Made by a program: the position numbers and the translations under genes. Shown in pieces: positions 55,531 to 64,000 of a stretch of DNA of 64,000 bases (position 1 is the stretch's first letter; every line of letters starts with the position of its first letter). The notes under the pieces were generated by a model that saw only the letters and a list, made by a program, of their open reading frames with translations, ran no database searches and was not told the DNA's origin. The stretch is from Panonychus citri (Eukaryota; Arthropoda; Arachnida; Trombidiformes; Tetranychidae), in NCBI RefSeq assembly GCF_014898815.1, contig NW_026515545.1:2294001-2358000 (forward strand), read 5' to 3'.

Positions 55531-57541
55531 CTAGGCTTTGGCCTGAAAAGGTTGTTGGTAAGAAGCTTTCAAATCTTGTTTAGGCCTATTTTCGAAAAGT
55601 GCTGCTCGATTTTGAACTTCGCCTCGTTTAACCCAATGATTGTAGACACGGAAGGCACATCCATCAATAGCCTGAAAGAAAAAGAGAAAATATTTAAAAC
55701 CAGGGAATCGAAGATTTCGATAATTTTAGAAAAACTCACTTTTCGAAGTGTTTTGATTCTGTAAGGGTCATATCGAGCAACCTCTATGCTCATAGGTTCG
55801 GGAGTGTATTTTAATCGTTTGATTCTTATCATGGCTCGAACAACCAACATCACTAATTGGAAGGTTTTCCGGGCATCGAAAGGTCCAACTCTCAATTGCT
55901 ATGTAATTAAAGAAAACATTGAGAGTTAGAAAACGATTGGTAATCAAATTGTACAATTTTCGTTACCATGTTTTGGAAGAAATCGTGTTTCAGTGCTTGA
56001 GATGCGGTCAGTCTTAATCGAGGATTGATTTGTAGAAGATTTCTGATCTGATGAGTGGAAAAAGGAGAGAGAAATTTTGAGATGAGTTTACGAAATCTAC
56101 GAAAATGATTGTACCGGTATACTAATTTGAATTTAGCTCGCAACTCACAAGGTGTTTAGGTAAATCAGTGATATCGTCCCATTCTGGACTACAGAATTCA
56201 TATCGACCTTCCATGATGTTACGAAGCATAATCATTTGTTTTCGGTGCCAAAAAGGTGGAAACCCGACAAGAAGAGTATACATGATGACTCCACAAGCCC
56301 ATAGATCGACTTCTTTACCATAACCTTCAGTATTTTCATACATGGAAGCACGTAAAAGCTCTGGTGCAAGGTAACCAGGGGTTCCACAGAGATCTAATAT
56401 AAATGGAAGAGTAATAAAAATTGATTAGTTAAAAATTATAGTAAAATAGTAATTAGTAACTAAGGTAAATAAATGTGATTGAATTACCATAAAGTTTTTC
56501 ATGTGGAGCAACCACTTTAGCGAATCCAAAATCTGTTATTTTAATGTTCAAACTATCATCAAGGAGGATATTTTCAGGCTATAAAGAAAACGAAAAGAAA
56601 ATGAATATCAATTAATAGATCGAAGTAAATTAAGTGAAAAATTGGGCAATAATAATAACCTTCAAATCACGATGAACAACGTTCTTGTTATGTATATGTT
56701 CAACAGCTTCCAAAAGCTGCCTCATTATGGCTCTTGATTAATGAACAAAAACAAAGAAAAAATTAGAAATTTTTTAGAATTGAATTAAAATGGAAAAGCC
56801 AAATGATATGGTGTAACGAATTTCTCGAACTAACTTGGTTTTTTTCTCTGATAAGGCTACAACATTCGTCAGGTAATCAAATAGTTCTCCATTTTTGCAT
56901 CTAATTACATCGAAAGAAAAGAGAATATTAATCAATAGACAGTTGAAAGTTTAGAACAACGAATGATGAAATATTGATGGATACTTACAATTCGAAAACT
57001 AAGAAAATGTAAGTTGAAGATTCAAAGACATCATGAAGCTCAACTGAAGGAAAGAAAATTTCGGTAGTAATGAATTTCAATGAGCTACAAGTAGACAAAA
57101 AAAAGTAGTAATTAGATTATACTTACTTATAAATGGATGACCAGCAACTAATTTAAGGATTGATATCTCTCTCAAAGTAGCTTGTCGAAGGGTTAATCCT
57201 TGGGGATCTTCTAAGTCTGCACTAACGTCGATAATCTTGGCAGCATATTCCCTTCCGGTTTCTTTTTCTACACATCGTCTTACCGTACTACTTACTCCTC
57301 TGAATACCGAAGAACATGAATAAGAGAAAAGAGAGAGAGAGAGAAAAAAAAGATTAGATTTAAAAAGAATTAAAAAGAAAAATCTCTCAACAAAACAGAA
57401 AGAGAAAAAAAAATAATCACAAATGAATTTTTACCTTCCCAGAACCTCTTTGGGCTCATATTTTGCGTAAAAATCTCTGGCGACATGTTTATCAGGTAAC
57501 TCGTCTAGATGGTCATCTCTTATGGAATCAGAAGCAACCAT
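55531..57541 (-). CDS. PHKG1: Phosphorylase b kinase gamma catalytic subunit, ten exons
   Basis: Ser/Thr kinase subunit that activates glycogen phosphorylase under Ca2+/calmodulin control. Exons (minus): 57541-57435, 57299-57127, 57043-56989, 56900-56835, 56732-56660, 56578-56488, 56393-56149, 56047-55967, 55898-55740, 55671-55531; every junction has GT..AG and the phases close to 1191 nt, 396 aa (human PHKG1 387). Kinase motifs in order: LGRGVSS glycine loop, EYAAKIID lysine, ELFDYLT, HRDLK|PENILL across exons 5-6, TDFGFAK, GTPGYLAPE, YGKEVDLWACGVIMYTLL, FWHRKQMIMLRNIMEGRYEF and SPEWDD, all typical of the family. The calmodulin-binding tail follows (FDARKTFQLVMLVVRAMIRI, DPYRIKTLRK, FRVYNHWVKRGE, NRAALFENRPK). 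TDFGFA replaces the usual DFGFSC. No frameshift or stop. Confidence 0.97.
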
Positions 57542-59085
57542 TACAATTGCTAATTATTTAACTTAATTATCTTTACTAAATATGAAGAGATTGATGAGAA
57601 GATGATTGAATTTGACTTACAAAAAGATAAACAAACGAAATGAAAATCAAATGTAAACATCACATTCGTTTCCATGGTTACACTTTTCGAGCGCGAGTTT
57701 TTGTTTTAGTCCATTTAATTTACTTTTCATTTAATAAATTGTTTCAATTAAGCAAATGATGATAGAATCGAATCTTGTAATTAGTTGATTAAAGTTCTTG
57801 AATAGATGTTGTTACTTTTAAGAGATGAACTTTAATTACTATTATGATACAAGTTTAATTTTCAAGGTGATGGATACAATTGGTTGACTTTATCTTAATT
57901 GTCTCTTGAGGTAATTACAGTTATCAAAATGTTTCGGATGATTAGAGACAAAATGATTGTTAATTATTTTGGTTATTCGGTGGAAAATTTTATTATTACT
58001 TTGAAATGTTTATCGGTCCAAAAGTTATTCATTAGAATAACTAAATTTGTGTATTGAAATTCAATCTTCCAATTGTTACCAAGAATACATTTCGATGGGA
58101 CAACAACAAAGAGTTGACCAGTTGAAAACTGATGACCATCAATGAAACGATAATTACATCATGAGATGATTATTTCTATTAAAAAAAAGTGATTCCGATA
58201 ATCTGAATGATTTATTACTTAATTGGAATTCATTTCCAACAAATAATTCTGATATAATCGTTGATTTGATTATATCAGAATCCCTGCTAATCAATGAATT
58301 GAAAATCAATCTTCCCAATTTCCAATCAACTTTAACAATCTAGACTATAACCAATCAATCAGATTATTAATTAAAATTTAATTTCCAACAATCAATTGAA
58401 TCAAATCAACTAATCATATGCAAATTTTATTCTGGTTTGTCTTTTCCTAAGTTGAGATGATAATTTATATATAAGATTTTCTGATCGATTATCTCTTTGT
58501 GTCCATTTAAAAAAGTAACAATTGAAAGGAAAACCTCAAGGTCTTGACCAGTTAATTAACTGGACAATTAATGAGAAGACAAAAAGTTTTACCTGAAGGA
58601 CTTGATGAGGTGAACAAATTTTCAGGTTCCCTTGATAAACATCGGCCATTGATGAGGTGTAATTGTTGATCTACTTGATCCATGGTCGATACCAAGCCCA
58701 TGGATTTTGCAAGAAAAGCAGATAATCCACATTGTCCAGTTTAAGGTCCACTCTTACCATCTGCCCAATACGAATAAAGAAGAAGAAGAAAAATAAAATA
58801 AAGGTAAAGAGAAAAGAACTTTTAACCATTTCAATTTTGTTCTCTTTCGTTTTTTTCTCTCTCATTTTTATTCTTTTCATTCGGACAGATGCTTTGGGCA
58901 TTTTTCTTACTCTTTTTCTACCTTGATGATACTTTGTCCAAGAGAAAAGAAAAGAAAAATATATAAGAGAATAAAAGAAGCAGATGGTCTCCTTTTTCTT
59001 CCTCATCTTGTTACCTTTCACCTTTTCTCTAGGTAGGTAAGTTCTCTCACTCTCTCATTCTCTCTCTCAAATGTTCTCTCCCTCT

Positions 59086-59126
<41 letters not shown>

Positions 59127-59300
59127 ATTCTAAATTGTCCGACAGTGTCCGAAACCGAAGGATGTAAGAAGATGAGATGTTTTGTTGTCTTCGAATTCAA
59201 GCAGATGCTCTCATTGGTTTGTTTCTCTCCCTCAGACTCTCTCACTTTTAGAGAGTCCGAATAAAGGAAAAGTGACTTTTTGTTTCTCCCTCAGTTCCAA
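57542..59300. other. Intergenic region, with hairpin at 58246-58281
   Basis: AT-rich to 58,450, then mixed. A 14-bp perfect hairpin is at 58246-58281. Open frames at 58671-59021 and 59018-59245 are low-complexity (KKKK and ERERE from CT/GA tracts). Around 59260-59340 the base composition rises and may be a promoter for a plus-strand transcript. Confidence 0.6.
58246..58281. other. Perfect 14-bp hairpin with 8-base loop
   Basis: ATTCTGATATAATC (58246-58259) and GATTATATCAGAAT (58268-58281) are exact reverse complements around GTTGATTT. No flanking duplication was seen. Could be a small TIR remnant. Confidence 0.8.
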
Positions 59301-59710
59301 AGATCCGTCGGGTGTGTTCACTTGGTCACCATCGTCACTCTGAAGCAGGTCTAGACTTGTGTCAATATTATCCCTTCGATCCATGATATTGCACTCGTCC
59401 CGGCCTGTTTCAACAACTCAATTCAATCATTCAATTCAAAGTTATCGATTTTCATGTGAATCAGTTCATCATGTTTTCATTTCAAATGTTCTAAGAGCCG
59501 ATTTGCCAAAAAAAAATAAAGGGAAACGGAAACGAGATTAAAATATTAGTGATTCGTTTTCAGCTTCATCCTCAATCCGATTGTTCAACTTTCAAATTGA
59601 TATTCTCAGGTAATTCCAATGTTTATTTCCAGTATTCTAACGGAATTTATTTCTTCAGGTTAGTTCGAGTTTCTCTCAAGTTATTCAGGAGAAGTTATCG
59701 AACCAAGAGA

Positions 59711-59770
59711 ATGATCTTGACCATGGAATCGTCTTTGTCTCTGGTGGAAAAATATACTGACCATCAAAGG
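59711..59770 (+). CDS. Candidate first coding exon of a plus-strand gene
   Basis: ATG at 59711 (a second at 59723) opens MILTMESSLSLVEKYTDHQR and ends exactly at a strong donor AGG|GTAAGT. Upstream, CTCAG|GTAATT near 59608 and TTCTTCAG at 59659 could bound a 50-base intron in the 5' leader. No downstream exon is visible in the window, where the opposite strand carries the CUB gene, so the continuation would be beyond 64,000 or absent. Tentative. Confidence 0.3.
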
Positions 59771-60099
59771 GTAAGTTTTTCTGTTGGTCAACTGATTGTT
59801 GTAACAATTTGAACAATTTAATCTCCCAAAGGCTGTTAAATTTTCTAAATTGTTTCCCAATCAATTGATTGTTAAGAAAATTCTCTTGATTATTTTAACT
59901 GTGATTCCTTTATTTTTATGATCACGAACAAAACTATTTACAGTATTTTTAGTATTTCCAAAGTGAGAACTAAATTGCTAAAAGAATCAGAAAGTTTGAC
60001 CTTACAATTAAAATTGATTGTGTTAAAAGGTTTTCAATTAAGTATTACAAATATTAATTTAAATGATTAAATCTCTCTCTAAGGATAGATATTGAGTAT

Positions 60100-63000
60100 T
60101 TAAGATGATTTCTTTGTTAAAGATGGAGATGATGAGGATGAGGATGATGGTGACGATTCACCAACATAAATTGTATCTTTGGCAGAAACTGATTGATGAT
60201 TTATCGGATCGGGTCTATGGTCAAGAACAGCAACTTTGGTCTCAACAATTTCCTCAATTACAGCTTTCGCTATATGATTAGTAGGATAAAAGTGAGATTT
60301 AGACATAGTTGATGGCGATAGTGAAGGTGAAGAGGTCGAACAAGATTGTTGCATATAGTCGATGAAAAAACCTCTTCCGGTTCCTTTAGAGTCGCTGTGG
60401 AAACTAAAAGTTATCTCTCTTGGTCCATATTCTGGGAAATAGATGGTCACTGTAACAAAGAAAAGAGTTTAACAAAAGAGAGAGAGAGAAAGAGAGAGAT
60501 TAGTGATCTTTTTTTCCCTCTTTCTTTGGTCCAGTTTTTCCCTTGCAAGAGTTGAAAGGTCAACCAGTAAAAATTTTACTTCTTTCATATACTAACTTGG
60601 TTTCGGCTTATAATTTGTATTACAAACTCTTTGTCCATCTAAAAACAGATAATCTTTGTCACAAGCTTCGGTCTCCTCAATGTCCATATCCCGAATGTAA
60701 ACTAATACCTTACAGTATTGTGACCCAGCGGAGGCGATTCGGTAATTACAATCGACATCATTTCCATAATTATTTGGATAATTATCACTTGTTATCTGTC
60801 CAAGCAAATCTTTCATACATTCATTACATTGGGATTTACTTTTTGGACGATGGTCAAGCTGAGATGAGTCTGTTATTATTATTGGAAAGAATTGAAATAA
60901 ACATTTAAACAAAGAATCGTTAATTGTTATTCTTGATGATTATTTATATTATTTAGGTAAAAGAAGAAGAGGAAGAGGAAGAAAAAAAGAGAACAAACCT
61001 GCTTGTGAACATCCGGTCACTTGGACAACTTTTAATGAGAATCCGCTTTTAGCGATCTGTGAATCTGTCCTAAAGATGATTGTCTTCTCCTTGTCGTGGC
61101 CATTGAAGTAATTATATCGTCCTGAATCAACGGAGAAAAAGTAAAGGTGGAGAATATTATCAAAAGTGTATAATTAAATTCGTTAATGAAGATAATCAGT
61201 GAGGGATGAAAATAATTCCTACTTTTATGATGCGGAGGTAAAAGACCGCAAATCTTTGATCCATCGATTTCCAGGTAATCATTTGAGCAGATTGGCGATT
61301 CTTCCAGGTCAAAATTGACGAAAGTTACATCGATCGCGCAAACACTTGAACTTGGCCGACGAATTGTGTATTGACAGTAAAGATTATTGGGATAATTGGC
61401 TGGATGATTTGGACTGGTCAGTGTGAAACTTTCCGTTGTAAAAATGCGATCGCAAAAGGGTAAATTTGATGAATACTCATCTCTATCGTAAGGTGATAAT
61501 TTTGAAGATGATAATGATAATAATAGTGGGGAACTTTGGTCACTTGATGATCGAGTTGATGGTTTAAAACTCAAAACTGGTGCTCGATTGAGAGATGTCG
61601 TCGTAGTTTGACCGATATTTGGGCCACATTCAACTTGACGACCTCGAACATTGAAACCAACACCTTGACCAATGTCTCCACGGAAAAAGATGAACTTTTC
61701 GGGAAGATCGAAAGTAAATGTTTTAACTGTTCCACCAGGAATTGAACCACAAAGTCGTTCACCATCAATCGAGAGATAATCATTTGAACAAGAACCCGAA
61801 CCAATGTCGAAGTGGATAAACATTAAGTCTAAATGACAAACTGATGGATTCGCTTTTTTAATTATCATTGAACATTTGCTTCCAGGGAGATATCTGTTCA
61901 TTCAATTAGAGTGGAAAGTTAATCAGAATTTTTCTCAATAATCAATTGGCTACAAACCTTTGTGGGTAATTAGTTGATTGAATTTCAAAGAAACTTTCAG
62001 TTATTGTCTTGTCGCAAACGCTTGGCGATGAATAGGAAGTGAAAGAGCTAAATTGTTGGACTGGTATTTGTTGAGAATCAATTTCTTCTTGTTGGTGATT
62101 AATTGATGATTGAGTTAAACTTGAATTTGTATCACTTGGATCGATAACCTTAATTGTCCCTGTAACTGATGAAGTTTGTCTTGCTTGGTGTGATGGAGGC
62201 GGAGGATACAAACCATGAGATCCCGATGATGGTGGATAATTTAATGAGGATGGATAATTGTGACTCGGTGAGAGAGGAGATGATGATGAAGTAAATGGAT
62301 TATTGGATTGATAATTAATCGAAGATGATGGTTGATTATTATTGTGATGTTTTGTTGGATTTCGAATATCAAATTGTGAATAGGATGGAAAATCAGCAGA
62401 ATTTGATGGATAAGGAGGCGACTTATTGTGATCATAACATTCGATCTGTTGGCCTCGAATGAAGAAACCACGACGAGATCCCTGGTCACCCGAACGGAAT
62501 CTAAGAGCAATCTTATAATTGTGGAAATCGAATTCTCCTAAAAAAATGAATTAAAGCAATTTTTAAGCATTTAAATGGATTAAAATAATCGAGAGAATCA
62601 ATTGACTTACTTATGGTGTTATTTGGTACAATTCCACAAAGACGTTCTCCTTCAATGTCAAGATGATCAGTACCACAATTGGGCGACGGTGAAACATCAA
62701 AATCAACGAATTCAAGTCGCAATTTGCAGATATTATAATTCGCTCGACGAATTGAGAAAAGACAATCAGCATTGTTTGGATAAACGTAAGGATATCCTGG
62801 TGTTGACACTTCGAATCGAGTGTCAAAAACTACCAGGTCACAAGGAACTCGTCGATTTGATGGACTCTCAACTCCAATTGCCACCGATGATGAAATTTTA
62901 TCATTAGATTCAATAACAGAAATCGGTGATGAATCAGTGATAAGTTGAGGAATTGGTTTATCTGGTATATTTAATGGCGTTTGATTAACACCGATATTAT

Positions 63001-64000
63001 TACAAGCAATTTGTGCATAAGAGATTCTGAATCCTTGGCCGGAAATAAATTCGTTACTGTGAAATTTCAAGACTATTTCACGAGGTTTACCATGGAAATC
63101 AAGTAATTCTGGAAAAAGAGAAAATAAAAAATCATCAAAATTTGTTCTAAATTATCACTCTCTCCCTTTCTTCAGCATTCTCGAGATTGTTAATTGTTTC
63201 AACTTACTCTGAGCTCGATCAAGTTGATTACCACAATATCGGTTACCATCAATTTCCAGATAATCATCGATACATTGACCGTTTCGTGGCTCTTCAATGT
63301 CGAAAATGTCAAATTTAAGATAAACAGCACAATGTCCAGGTAATCCAGTGATTCGATAATTACAATCTAAATTAGCAGGATAAAGATCAGGATGATCGTA
63401 GCTTTTTACTTCACCATCTTTACTTGCGAAACAAAATTCACAAATTGATGGAGTTGCCGATAAATGAGGTAAATGATTAATCTGATTAATTATCGTTCCA
63501 TTGGATCGACTACTGGCCGGTGAAGTTGAGGGTGTCGAGGTTGTTGAGGTTACTGACGATGGTTCGTAGTTCGAAGTGTTCACGGTCGAAGTAATTGGAT
63601 CACATTCACGTTGAGAACCACGAATGTAAAAACCTCGACCTGAACTGGTTCGATCAGAATGAAATATAATTGATATTTCATTCTGATTTTCAAATGGATA
63701 ACTTTGAATTGCTCCTGGTTTAACTAAACCACAATACTTTTTACCAGCAATTGAAAGATAATCATATTTACAATCTTTAGCATCTTGTAGTTCAAAGTCA
63801 AGGAAAAATAGGTCAAGGTAACAAATATTGGGGTGAGATCGTCTAACGGTATAAGGACAATCTAATCCTGCCTCGTACGGTGCTGGAAATAATGGACTTT
63901 TAAGTTCAAATTTATGACCTCGAACAATTGATCCACAATATTCGAGTCGCTTTTTATCAGCTACTTGTGGTTGTTGTTGTTGGTGAGATGTTGTTTCTGG
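60100..64000 (-). CDS. Secreted multi-CUB-domain protein (at least six CUB domains, N-terminus outside window)
   Basis: Extracellular protein of the CUB superfamily (binding modules found in tolloids, cubilin and similar proteins). Exons on the minus strand: 64000 (continuing beyond)-63208, 63108-62611, 62537-61958, 61893-61223, 61121-60999, 60869-60598, 60449-60100, all with GT..AG ends; most joins are in phase 1. Six CUB domains follow one another, each with four cysteines and the core YPxNxxCxYxI...C.....FDxE...C..DYLxIDG..xCG (for example DYLEIDGNRYCG, DYLSIDGERLCG, DYLEIDGSKICG). Linkers are Ser/Pro/Thr-rich, the longest between CUB 3 and CUB 4. The DYLxIDG motif fits the Ca2+-binding type of CUB. 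The C-terminus (SSSSSSSPSLTKKSS) has no membrane segment. A protease or EGF domain is not seen in the visible part but could lie upstream. Function unknown. Confidence 0.9.

Noticed and set aside
58671..59245. Lys-rich and ERERE-rich minus-strand frames
   Set aside because: Translations of CT/GA tracts, no protein-like composition.

Overview
The window is nuclear DNA from a eukaryote and looks like an arthropod, most probably an acariform (spider-mite-like) mite. The base composition is very AT-rich, introns are mostly short (about 50-120 bases) with GT..AG ends, CT/GA microsatellites are common, and the proteins are clearly animal (Nup98-Nup96, TXNL1, DNAJB9, TMED2, ELOVL, RABGEF1, phosphorylase kinase gamma, CUB arrays). 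The species call is inference; the animal gene content is read directly.

Left part (1-12,400) is transposon-rich. Bases 1-7550 are the 5' part of a Ty3/gypsy-type LTR retrotransposon on the minus strand. Its single open frame runs from 6731 off the left edge (at least 2243 codons, checked triplet by triplet, no stop). It holds gag, protease, reverse transcriptase, RNase H and DD35E integrase, plus an unusual Ser-rich tail ending in a RING-like zinc finger. Bases 9313-11348 are a complete small LTR element (two LTRs of about 370 bp, 5-bp target duplication GCTAT) carrying only one 114-aa ORF. A decayed zinc-finger gene and a 9 x 19-bp minisatellite follow.

Bases 12,400-21,400 are a gene-poor AT-rich stretch with one 624-bp TIR element.

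The centre (21,400-42,000) is a history of local duplication. A Nup98-only gene (21399-24127) and a full Nup98-Nup96 gene (31685-36481) are nearly identical from the start codon to the Nup98 self-cleavage site, except for a diverged block in the FG repeats. Each copy carries one single-base frameshift. A Gly/Met-rich secreted protein gene lies between them on the minus strand. TXNL1 (36908-38185) is followed by a partial copy (39934-40572) that has lost the PITH domain and reads WCNPC in place of WCGPC. A Nup96 relic sits upstream of this copy, and a possible small minus-strand gene is duplicated with it. A 522-bp TIR element inserted into the second copy can be dated against the empty site in the first.

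The right part (43,200-64,000) is ordinary gene territory: DNAJB9-like ER co-chaperone (+), TMED2 cargo receptor (-), a tail-anchored protein of unknown function (-), a single-exon fatty-acid elongase (+), a RABGEF1/Rabex-5 VPS9 protein (-), phosphorylase kinase gamma with ten in-phase exons (-), and a secreted protein with at least six CUB domains (-) that runs off the right edge. Several gene products act in the secretory or endosomal system (DNAJB9, TMED2, ELOVL, Rabex-5), but nothing in the layout suggests an operon or a shared pathway.
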